Shown here: positions 16,695 through 23,831 of the stretch, one piece after another | Layout of the letters: the number at the start of each line of letters is the position of its first letter | Position numbering within the stretch: position 1 is the first letter of the stretch | Source of the DNA: Halosolutus halophilus | GTDB lineage: Archaea; Halobacteriota; Halobacteria; Halobacteriales; Natrialbaceae | Direction: 5' to 3' | Assembly (NCBI RefSeq): GCF_022869805.1 | Contig: NZ_CP094974.1 | Location: 3,224,001-3,288,000 of the forward strand | DNA: 64,000 bases | Translations under genes and position numbers: made by a program | Notes under the pieces: generated by a model | Told to the model about the DNA's origin: nothing | The model's input: the letters and a program-made list of their open reading frames with translations, nothing else | Databases searched by the model: none

Positions 16695-17693
16695 TTACTC
16701 GGGTACCGTCAGCGCGGGCGTCTCGGCCGGGGCGGCGAGCAATTCCTTCAGTTCGTCGTCGAGTTCCAGTACCGTGATCGAACACCCCATCATGTCGAGG
16801 GAAGTCATGTAGTCGCCGACCCAGGCGTCCCAGGTCTCGAGCCCGTGGTCGTCGAGTACCGCCTGGAGCCGACGGTTGACGACGTACAGCTCCATCAGCG
16901 GCGTGCCACCCATTCCGTTGACGATCGTCGCGACCTCGGCGCCCGCCCCGAGGTCGAGGTCCTCGAGCACGGCCTCGGTGAGGTGGTCGGTGATCTCGTC
17001 CGCGGACATGAGGTCGGTCCGTTCCGTGCCCGGCTCCCCGTGGATGCCGATCCCGAGTTCGATCTCGTCCTCGCCGAGGTCGAACGTCGGTTCGCCCTTC
17101 TCGGGCGTGACACAGGAGGTGAGCGCCATGCCCATCGTCCCGACGTTCTCGTTGGCCTTCTCGGCGACGCGTTTGACCTCCGCCAGATCGCCGCCCCGCT
17201 GGGCCATCGCGCCGGCGACCTTGTGGACGAAGACCGTCCCGCAGACGCCGCGACGACCCGAGGTGTACAGCGAGTCTTCGACCGCGACGTCGTCGTTTAC
17301 CACGACGTGCTCGACCTCCGTATCGGCCTCCATCTCGGCCATCTCGATTGCCGTCTCGAAGTTCATCACGTCGCCCTCGTAGTTCTTGACGACGCAGAAG
17401 ACGCCCTCGCCGCCGTCACAGGCCTGGATCAGTTCGCTCAACTGGTCGGCCGTCGGCGACGTGAACACCTCCCCTGCAGCCGCGCCGTCGAGCATGCCGT
17501 CACCGATGTACCCGGCGTGCGTGGGTTCGTGACCGCTGCCGCCGCCGGTGACGAGTCCGACCTTTCCCTCGACCGGTGCGTCGCTGCGAACGACGGTCTC
17601 CGTACCGTCGACGCGCCGGAGGTCGTGGGCCGCGACCATTCCCTCGAGCATCTCGTCGACGACGTCCGCCGGTTCGTTAATGAGTTTCTTCAT
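16695..17693 (-). CDS. dhaK: DhaK, dihydroxyacetone-binding subunit
   Basis: A 332-residue subunit that binds dihydroxyacetone covalently. The predicted substrate His is at 218 in GIGIHGEPG; GGGSGHEPTHAGYIG near the N-terminus is the family loop, and NGMGGTP occurs late. Start MKKLINEP at 17693 matches the usual N-terminus. The same frame stays open upstream to 18056 through a membrane-protein-like stretch, so a start at ATG 17717 or further out cannot be excluded. A TATA-like ttatctt (about 17730) would serve dhaKLM. Confidence 0.92.
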   Translation of the reverse strand: MKKLINEPADVVDEMLEGMVAAHDLRRVDGTETVVRSDAPVEGKVGLVTGGGSGHEPTHAGYIGDGMLDGAAAGEVFTSPTADQLSELIQACDGGEGVFCVVKNYEGDVMNFETAIEMAEMEADTEVEHVVVNDDVAVEDSLYTSGRRGVCGTVFVHKVAGAMAQRGGDLAEVKRVAEKANENVGTMGMALTSCVTPEKGEPTFDLGEDEIELGIGIHGEPGTERTDLMSADEITDHLTEAVLEDLDLGAGAEVATIVNGMGGTPLMELYVVNRRLQAVLDDHGLETWDAWVGDYMTSLDMMGCSITVLELDDELKELLAAPAETPALTVPE

Positions 17694-18056
17694 GTCCCAC
17701 GTTGGTTGTGGACACATAGCAAGATAACGCTTGCTCGTCGCTCCATCGATCGAGAAGGCCCGAGAGCAGCGCCGGTCGCCGATCCGCCGTCGATCGGCCG
17801 CCGAGACGCGGAGGCCGATCGCGTCGTAGTCGAAGGCGATCCGGTGGCCGAGCGCCGAGATCACGACCCCCATCGCGATCGAGTCACACGGCAGGCCGAA
17901 GCCGTCGGAGACGAAGAACACGAGGAAGCCGAGGATCCCGAACAGGCCGCCGACGAGCAACAAATCGTTCCTCGCAACCTCGAGAGCCTGCTCCGGTGAG
18001 AGCGCAACGGGTCGGTTGGACCGCGGCCAGAGGCGGGCCTGCCTGTTCCCGGCCAA
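17694..18056 (-). pseudogene. Open membrane-protein-like frame running without a stop into dhaK
   Basis: About 120 codons, in the same frame as dhaK and without any stop, encode two likely membrane helices (RNDLLLVGGLFGILGFLVFF and an IAMGVVISALG segment) with strong G/C third-position bias. The only start before the helices is a TTG at 18056. Either a small membrane gene lost its own stop and became joined to dhaK, or a membrane-anchored DhaK is made. dhaK itself keeps a normal start at 17693, so I favour the remnant view. The 33-bp spacer to the divergent amphi-Trp gene leaves little promoter room. Confidence 0.4.
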
Positions 18057-18088
18057 CCTATTTCTGTCCCGTCGGTGTCAGTTCGCCC

Positions 18089-18337
18089 ATGGGAGAAACT
18101 ACCAGTAGCTCGGACGAGGTTACGCGCGACGAAGCGGCCGACCTCCTCCAGGAAATCGCGCGCGAACTCCGGGGCGAAGGCCGGGCGGACGTTCGCATCG
18201 GTAACAAGACCCTGACGCTGACACCGGCGTCCGTCCTCGAGTACGACGTCGAGGTCGAAGAACGATCGCCGATGCTCGGCGGCGATCGCGAGGAACTCAC
18301 GGTGTCGCTCGCCTGGGAGACCAAAGGCGAAGACTGA
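18089..18337 (+). CDS. Amphi-Trp domain protein
   Basis: An 82-residue acidic protein matching the amphi-Trp domain (TIGR04354) often found in haloarchaea: an N-terminal helix TRDEAADLLQEIARELRGEG, then beta strands with LTLTPASVLEYDVEVEE and a final ELTVSLAWE holding the hallmark Trp. Function is unknown. ATG at 18089 is the only reasonable start and the leader is short. Confidence 0.75.
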   Translation: MGETTSSSDEVTRDEAADLLQEIARELRGEGRADVRIGNKTLTLTPASVLEYDVEVEERSPMLGGDREELTVSLAWETKGED

Positions 18338-18387
18338 GCGGGCGGTCGATCGCGAACGCCGCTCGCGGAGAGACTCCCTCACGCCGT

Positions 18388-19281
18388 TCAGCCGTCACCC
18401 TCGCCCTTCTCCAGCGGGGCACGGATGAGATTTCCCCACTCCGTCCACGAGCCATCGTAGTTGTGGACGTCCTCGTACTCGAGCAGTTCGTGGAGCGCGA
18501 ACCACGCGATCGCCGATCGCTCGCCGACCCGACAGTAGGTGACGACGGACTCGTCGCCGTCGATCCCCTCCTCGGCGTACAGTTCCTCGAGTTCGTCCGG
18601 TCCCTTGAACCGGCCGTCGTCGCGCAGGTTCGTCTTGACCGGGACGTTCGACGCGCCGGGGATGTGACCCCCGCGCTGGGCGGTCTCCTGGAGCCCTTCC
18701 GGCGCGATTATCTCGCCCGTGAACTCCTCGGGCGATCGCACGTCGACCATCGGGATGCCGGCCTCGCGGGCCTTGTCCACGTCGTCCCTGTAGGCCCGGA
18801 TGCTCTCGAAGGGGCCCCTCGCGGCGTACTCCTGCGCTGGGAAATCGGGCTCCTCGTCGGTCATCGGGTAGTCCTCGTTCACCCAGTAATCCTTCCCGCC
18901 GTCGAGGACGCGGGCGTCGTCGTGACCGTAGTATTTGAACTCCCAGTAGGCGAAGAGCGCGAACCAGTTGGGGATCCAGCCGTCGCCGTAGAAGACGACC
19001 GTCGAGTCCTCGCTGATACCGTGGCTCCCCACGACCTCCTCGAACTCGTCTTTCTTGAGAATGTCTCGCTGGTCCCGATCGGAGAGGTCCTCGTCCCACT
19101 GGAGTCCGATCGCGCCGGGAATGTGTCCCTCGTCGTACCGGGAGGGGAAGTCCCCCTCGTCGGGCGATTCCGGACTGTTGACCTCGACGAGGCGGTAGTC
19201 GGGATCGTCCGCCTGGAACTCGTCCAGGTGGTCTTCGACCCAGTCCGCCGAAACCAGGACGTCGGTATCGTATTCGGGCAT
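18388..19281 (-). CDS. Thiosulfate/3-mercaptopyruvate sulfurtransferase, tandem rhodanese
   Basis: A 297-residue protein with two rhodanese domains. The C-terminal one carries the active-site loop with Cys250 (TYCRVGERSAI). In the N-terminal one the equivalent position is Asp (VFYGDGW), so it is structural only, as in this family. It moves a sulfane sulfur to cyanide or a thiol acceptor. ATG at 19281 (MPEYDTDVLVS) was chosen over an upstream in-frame start. It stands alone between amphi-Trp (convergent) and a divergent FAH gene. Confidence 0.92.
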   Translation of the reverse strand: MPEYDTDVLVSADWVEDHLDEFQADDPDYRLVEVNSPESPDEGDFPSRYDEGHIPGAIGLQWDEDLSDRDQRDILKKDEFEEVVGSHGISEDSTVVFYGDGWIPNWFALFAYWEFKYYGHDDARVLDGGKDYWVNEDYPMTDEEPDFPAQEYAARGPFESIRAYRDDVDKAREAGIPMVDVRSPEEFTGEIIAPEGLQETAQRGGHIPGASNVPVKTNLRDDGRFKGPDELEELYAEEGIDGDESVVTYCRVGERSAIAWFALHELLEYEDVHNYDGSWTEWGNLIRAPLEKGEGDG

Positions 19282-19393
19282 GCCTGGCCTTGCTCCCACG
19301 ACGAACGACAAAAACCTCACACGGGTGCTTCGAACCGCTCCTGTCCGAAATCAAACCGGTAGGACTAATTCGCGGGCCGCCCATCCACCGGCG

Positions 19394-20128
19394 ATGCGAC
19401 TCGCGAGGATTTCGACCCCCGACGGACCGGTCACCGGACGGTACGAAGACGGCGTCGTCCACGGCGATCACGGAACCTACGAAGTCGACGACGATGACAC
19501 CGCGTTTCTGCCGCCCTGCGAGCCCTCGGCGCTGTACTGCGTCGGCCGCAACTACGCGGAAACGCTCGATCAGATGGAATACGAGCGACCCGAGGAACCC
19601 GACTTCTTTATCAAGCCGCCCGCCTCGCTGCTCGGCCACCGCGAGCCGATTCCGTACCCCGAGTTCACCGAGGAACTGACCTACGCCGGTGAACTCGCGG
19701 CCGTCATCGACGAGTCCTGCCACGACGTCCCGGAAGACGAGGTTTCCGACGTGGTGCGCGGGTACACGATCATGAACGACGTGGACGCGCTCGACCAGCA
19801 GGGACGCACGGCGCGAAAGGCCTTCGACGGCTCCGGCCCGCTCGGGCCGTGGATCGAGACCGATCTCGACCCGACGGCGATCGACATGTGGACCGACGTC
19901 GCCGGCGAACGCCGGCAGGAGGCCACCACGGAATTGATGCTGTTCGATCCGTACGAGATCGTCTCGTACCTCTCCCGACGATTCACGTTCCGGCCCGGTG
20001 ACGTCGTGGCGTTCGGCAGCCCCGCGAACCCCGGACTGGTCGAACCCGGCGACGCCGTCGAGATCACCTACGAGGGCGTCGGGACCTTGCGGAATACGAT
20101 CGCGGATCGCCCACACGCGGGAGAGTGA
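19394..20128 (+). CDS. Fumarylacetoacetate hydrolase family protein
   Basis: A 244-residue FAH-fold protein. YCVGRNYAETLDQM and FIKPPASLLGHREPI mark the start of the fold, YAGELAAVIDESC and GYTIMNDVDALD carry the acidic metal ligands, and FRPGDVVAFGSPAN lies near the end. Members cleave or isomerise acylpyruvates or decarboxylate oxaloacetate-type substrates; the exact substrate is not readable. ATG at 19394 gives the usual length. Confidence 0.88.
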   Translation: MRLARISTPDGPVTGRYEDGVVHGDHGTYEVDDDDTAFLPPCEPSALYCVGRNYAETLDQMEYERPEEPDFFIKPPASLLGHREPIPYPEFTEELTYAGELAAVIDESCHDVPEDEVSDVVRGYTIMNDVDALDQQGRTARKAFDGSGPLGPWIETDLDPTAIDMWTDVAGERRQEATTELMLFDPYEIVSYLSRRFTFRPGDVVAFGSPANPGLVEPGDAVEITYEGVGTLRNTIADRPHAGE

Positions 20129-20149
20129 CCTCGCCGACCCGGACCGTCG

Positions 20150-20650
20150 CTATTCGATCCGGGACAGCGCCAGTCCCTTCGCGGTATCGGCCCCCGAAAA
20201 CGGGGTTTCGCCGATCCGTATCTCCGACACCCACTTGATGCTCTCCCAGCAGTCCCGCCCGGGATCGATCGGTACGAACCGTGCCGGGCCGCCGTGTTCG
20301 ACCGGAAGCGCCTCGCCGTTGAGTTCGAGCGCGAGGATCGACTCCGAGAGGCGATCGATGGGGAACGAGCAGGCGTAGTCGCCGTCCATCGCGCGGACGA
20401 GGCCGTACTCGCTGTCCCCCGTCGGGCCGGCGCGGTCCAGGACGGCTCCGACGCGGACGCCGCGCCAGGAGAGCCCGTTCGCGACCCACCCCTCCGCGCA
20501 CGCGAAGTCGTCGGCCGCCGTCTCGAGCGGGAACGACGCGAGGTCGGCCGGTGCGAGCCGGAGCGATCGATCGACCGTCCCGGTGACGCGTAGCGCCCAC
20601 CCGTCGGGGTCGACGTCGGCCGGCACGTCGTGGGTTCTGAGGTCGCTCAT
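20150..20650 (-). CDS. Molybdopterin-binding oxidoreductase, SUOX/YedY-like catalytic domain
   Basis: A 166-residue protein consisting only of the oxidoreductase molybdopterin-binding domain. Cys51 in DDFACAEGW is the predicted Mo ligand. SWRGVRVGAVLDRA and the late CWESIKWVSEIRIGE follow the family. There is no signal peptide, dimerisation domain or heme domain, so it is a cytoplasmic minimal form. The electron partner is not evident here. It converges with the FAH gene (21-bp gap). Confidence 0.85.
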   Translation of the reverse strand: MSDLRTHDVPADVDPDGWALRVTGTVDRSLRLAPADLASFPLETAADDFACAEGWVANGLSWRGVRVGAVLDRAGPTGDSEYGLVRAMDGDYACSFPIDRLSESILALELNGEALPVEHGGPARFVPIDPGRDCWESIKWVSEIRIGETPFSGADTAKGLALSRIE

Positions 20651-20759
20651 CGCCCGATACTACGACGCCGTTCCCTAAACGATTGACCCGAACGTATCCG
20701 AGATCGGAACCGCGACTGCGCCGGACGGGCGATCCGATCGCCTCGAAAACCGGCGTCGC

Positions 20760-21134
20760 TCACTCGGGATCGAACTCGCCGCGGCGGAGGCCGACCCGGA
20801 CCGGTTCGTGCTCGGCGTCGGACGGCGGCGGCGACGTGACGAGCAGGGCCTCCAGCCGTTCGTCCCGGTTCGCGTGGACGCCCCGGGACTCGCCGGCGGG
20901 GACGACGACCACGTCGCCCGGTTCCACGTGCCGGTCCTCGTCGCCGTCCCTGACGAGTCCGCGTCCCGATTCGACGTCGATGACGACGTCGCTGTCGGGT
21001 GCGTGGACGGGGATGAACTGTCCCGGTTCGAAGTAGCCGAGCACCGCTTTCAGCCGATCGCTCCGATAGATCTCTCGCGTCGAGAATTTCTCGTCGTCGT
21101 ACGTTCGCTCGGCGTCGAAGTCAGTCGCGACCAT
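20760..21134 (-). CDS. Cupin-domain protein
   Basis: A 124-residue single cupin barrel. The metal-site motifs are weak: HAPDSDVVIDVESGRG in place of motif 1, and PGDVVVVPAGESRGVHAN as motif 2. ATG at 21134 (MVATDF) was chosen as it sits just before the first strand. The promoter region is shared with the divergent YkgJ-type gene. Function unknown; it could be a sugar-isomerase-like or regulatory cupin. Confidence 0.75.
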   Translation of the reverse strand: MVATDFDAERTYDDEKFSTREIYRSDRLKAVLGYFEPGQFIPVHAPDSDVVIDVESGRGLVRDGDEDRHVEPGDVVVVPAGESRGVHANRDERLEALLVTSPPPSDAEHEPVRVGLRRGEFDPE

Positions 21135-21298
21135 ATCCGAATATCGGCGCGACACCCGGAAGAGTCTTGACCGAAATATATTCGCCTCTCGATCGGTCGG
21201 CGGGACGGCGGCTCGCTCTCCGAGGAACGACGCCGATCGACGGGCCCGTCCCGACCCAGGAAGAAAGGCACTTCCGCCCGTATCCCCTCCCCTCCGAC

Positions 21299-21811
21299 GT
21301 GAGCGCTGACGCCCCGCGCCGCGTCGAAGTCCACCCCGATCGGGAAGTCGTCGTCGAGTTCGATCCCGACCTGACCTTCGAGTGCGTCGACGACTGCACC
21401 TGGTGTTGCCACCACGGGGTCTTGCTCTACGATCGGGACCTCCTCGAGCTGGCCCAGCGGGCGAACCTCGCGGAGACGACGACCGACTTTCGCGGCGAGA
21501 AGTTCGTCACCCGCGAGGAGAAAGGTCGCGACGAGCACGCCGCCGACGACGGGCACGCCTGCGCCTTCCTCCGCGACGACGGCCTCTGTTCGCTCCACCT
21601 GGAGGAGGACTGGAAACCGACCCGGTGTTCGGTCTTTCCGCTCGGCGTCTGGCGCGAAGACGGCGAGCTCCACGTCGACGTCCGAGACTCCGCACACGAC
21701 CACTGCGACGGGCTGAACGTCAGCGACCGGCGGGTGATCGAGAACCTCGACGCCTTCCTGCCGGAACTGCTGTGGGACCTCGAGAATCCGGATTCGGACC
21801 GGGAACTGTAG
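21299..21811 (+). CDS. YkgJ/UPF0153-type cysteine-cluster protein
   Basis: A 170-residue protein with an N-terminal Cys cluster (FECVDDCTWCCHHG) and later Cys in GHACAFL, GLCSLH, TRCSVFPLG and HCDGLN. This is the pattern of the YkgJ zinc- or iron-binding family. GTG at 21299 was chosen because the extra upstream residues to 21167 are not family-like. The biological role is unknown. It lies directly upstream of, and co-oriented with, eIF-1A, but that gene has its own TATA. Confidence 0.8.
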   Translation: MSADAPRRVEVHPDREVVVEFDPDLTFECVDDCTWCCHHGVLLYDRDLLELAQRANLAETTTDFRGEKFVTREEKGRDEHAADDGHACAFLRDDGLCSLHLEEDWKPTRCSVFPLGVWREDGELHVDVRDSAHDHCDGLNVSDRRVIENLDAFLPELLWDLENPDSDREL

Positions 21812-21902
21812 CCGGGACTCGATCGGGACACGTCGAGGCCAGGTTCGACCGACCGAACGATTCGCCAGAATATGGAGTCGTGCTACCACGTCTCTCCGAC
21901 CA

Positions 21903-21909
21903 TTTAAAT
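21903..21909 (+). promoter_or_regulatory. TATA box of eIF-1A
   Basis: TTTAAAT lies about 23-29 bases before the GTG start at 21932, the spacing expected for a leaderless or nearly leaderless archaeal transcript. A GGAGG (21926-21930) just before the start may still help initiation. Confidence 0.6.
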
Positions 21910-21931
21910 GTGCGCCGCTCGTAGTGGAGGT

Positions 21932-22216
21932 GTGACAGAAAACTCCGGGCGACGGAACCTCCGTATGCCCAACAGTGACGAAGTATTCGCCGTCGTAACC
22001 GAACACCTCGGGGGCAACCACGTACAGCTCCGCTGTGAGGACGGCGAAGAGCGTCTCGGCCGCATTCCCGGGCGGATGAAATACCGCACCTGGATCGAAC
22101 AGGACGACATCGTCGTCGCCGAGCCCTGGGACTGGCAGGACGAGAAGGCCACGATCGAGTGGCGCTACACCAGTCAGGACGCCGACCAGCTGCGCCGCGA
22201 AGGCCACATCGACTGA
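21932..22216 (+). CDS. Translation initiation factor eIF-1A
   Basis: A 94-residue S1-like OB-fold protein of the archaeal aIF1A family: [37 protein letters not shown], then [15 protein letters not shown]. It binds the small subunit and aids start-codon selection. GTG at 21932 ([14 protein letters not shown]) was chosen because the basic N-terminal tail belongs to the family and a GGAGG precedes it; ATG at 21965 would remove it. Confidence 0.94.
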   Translation: MTENSGRRNLRMPNSDEVFAVVTEHLGGNHVQLRCEDGEERLGRIPGRMKYRTWIEQDDIVVAEPWDWQDEKATIEWRYTSQDADQLRREGHID

Positions 22217-22365
22217 TAGCGATCCTTGTCCGGCGGGTTGAAACGAGACCACTCTTCTCGACGACGTCGTGAGCGACGGCGCGGCCACTCCCAAGCGACG
22301 AGTTCAGGAACGGAGACGATCGCGAGATCGACCGGAGCCGGCCGCAGGTCGATCGACGCGGCCGG

Positions 22366-22932
22366 TCACTCGGCAGTCGCAGCGAACTCGTCGACGATCG
22401 CGTCGCAGAACGCGTCGAGGTCGTCCGGATCGCGGCTCGTGACCAGTCCGTCGTCGACGACGACCTCCTCGTCGACCCACTCCCCGCCCGCGTTCCGAAC
22501 GTCGGTCTGCAGGCTGGAGTAGGACGTCAGCGTCCGACCGTCGATCACGTCCGCCTCGATCAGCGTCCACGGCCCGTGACAGATGACCCCGGCAGGCTTG
22601 CCGTCCGCCAGGTGCTGCCGGAGGAGTTCGACCGCGTCCTCGTCAGTCCGGAGCGTGTCCGCCCCGACGGTCCCACCAGGAACGATCAGGGCGTCGTAGT
22701 CGTTCGCCGAGACTCCCTCGAAGGTGTTTTCGACCTCGTAGGAGTCGCTCCACTCGAGATCGTTGTTGACGGTTCGTGCTTCGCCGGTCTCGCTACCGAG
22801 AACCTCGACCGCGGCACCGGCGTCGGACACGGCTTGCCTCGGTTCCGTGAACTCTACCTCTTCGCTTCCTTCCGGGGCGAGGAAGATCCCCACCGTCGTT
22901 CCCTCGAGTGGCTGTCGATCGGAGTGACTCAT
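22366..22932 (-). CDS. DJ-1/PfpI family protein
   Basis: A 188-residue class I glutamine-amidotransferase-like protein. The nucleophile-elbow Cys118 is in GVICHGPW, and an early Glu (24/25, in EGSEEVE) is placed as in PfpI/YhbO proteins. ALIVPGGTVGADTLR forms the second signature. Members act as intracellular proteases, deglycases or stress chaperones; this cannot be resolved here. Start ATG at 22932. It is on the same strand as the SDR gene upstream (64-bp gap). Confidence 0.9.
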   Translation of the reverse strand: MSHSDRQPLEGTTVGIFLAPEGSEEVEFTEPRQAVSDAGAAVEVLGSETGEARTVNNDLEWSDSYEVENTFEGVSANDYDALIVPGGTVGADTLRTDEDAVELLRQHLADGKPAGVICHGPWTLIEADVIDGRTLTSYSSLQTDVRNAGGEWVDEEVVVDDGLVTSRDPDDLDAFCDAIVDEFAATAE

Positions 22933-22996
22933 CGGACGACCCTGGGGCCGCCACCGGCGTAACGGTTCGACTTACTTTTGCAACGGGGCTATCGAC

Positions 22997-23701
22997 TCAC
23001 CGCGTCGCCCGCTTCCACTCCTTCAATCCGAGGATCTCGCCGTCGAGGGCGTCCCGATCGGCCTCGGTCGCCGCCCAGACGAACAGCCCCGCGATCGAGT
23101 CGGGATCGCGCCCCGTCCCGCCGGTGAGATCCGTCGCGACCTGCCCGGGTTCCAGACAGCCGACAGCGTAGTCGGTGTCGGCGGCGAATCCGCGCACGAC
23201 CGCCTCGGCAGTGGCCTTCGATATCGCGTAGGAGCCGTATCCTGGACCGGGATCGCGAGCGACCCCACCTGTCGGCACGAGGACGCGAGCCCCCTCGTTC
23301 AGATGGGGCAGCGCCTCGCGGATCGTCGCGAAGACGCCCCGCCCGTTCGTCCGCCAGTGGTCGTCGAACGACGAGTAGGACTCCCGATCGGTCGGCGTCT
23401 CGCCCGGTGTACCGTGGTAGACGCCCGCCGCCGGGACGACGACGTCGATACCGCCGCTCTCGCCGGTTCGAGCGGCCGTCTCCACGAGACGCTCGACGTC
23501 GTACTCGTCGCGGACGTCGGTTCGCACCCCGTCGACGGCACCGCTCTCGTCGAGTTCCGCGAGCGCCGCGACGGTGTCGTCGATCGCCTCCCCGTCTCGC
23601 GCGCCGACGACGACGGTCGCACCCTCGGCCGCGAACGCTTCGGCGACTGCACGTCCGATGCCACCCGTCCCGCCGGTCACGATGGCGGTCGTTTCGTCCA
23701 T
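22997..23701 (-). CDS. Short-chain dehydrogenase/reductase
   Basis: A 234-residue SDR. The nucleotide motif is TGGTGGIGRAVAEAFAAEG at the N-terminus, followed by ARD, which suggests NADP preference through the basic residue. Catalytic Tyr and Lys are in YGSYAISKA. Substrate unknown. It is tandem with the DJ-1 gene and probably shares its transcript. Confidence 0.92.
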   Translation of the reverse strand: MDETTAIVTGGTGGIGRAVAEAFAAEGATVVVGARDGEAIDDTVAALAELDESGAVDGVRTDVRDEYDVERLVETAARTGESGGIDVVVPAAGVYHGTPGETPTDRESYSSFDDHWRTNGRGVFATIREALPHLNEGARVLVPTGGVARDPGPGYGSYAISKATAEAVVRGFAADTDYAVGCLEPGQVATDLTGGTGRDPDSIAGLFVWAATEADRDALDGEILGLKEWKRATR

Positions 23702-23831
23702 ACTCGTGCTACGAGGGGCGCCCTCAGGAAACCACGGTCTCCCGGCAAGGTGGAACGGCTCGAACGGGCGTCGGACCCGACGGCGAGAAATCCAAACGCG
23801 TCCGGATCAGTAAGCGCGAGCAGCGGCGTCA

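Noticed and set aside
16557-17999. 480-codon plus-strand frame opposite dhaK and dhaL
   Set aside because: Antisense to conserved kinase genes; no motif.
18395-20116. 573-codon minus-strand frame over the FAH and sulfurtransferase genes
   Set aside because: Basic Arg/Gly-rich text that overlaps real genes in other frames; no domain.
20150-20650. Truncated sulfite oxidase
   Set aside because: Length and ends match the stand-alone molybdopterin-binding domain proteins of archaea, so no truncation need be assumed.
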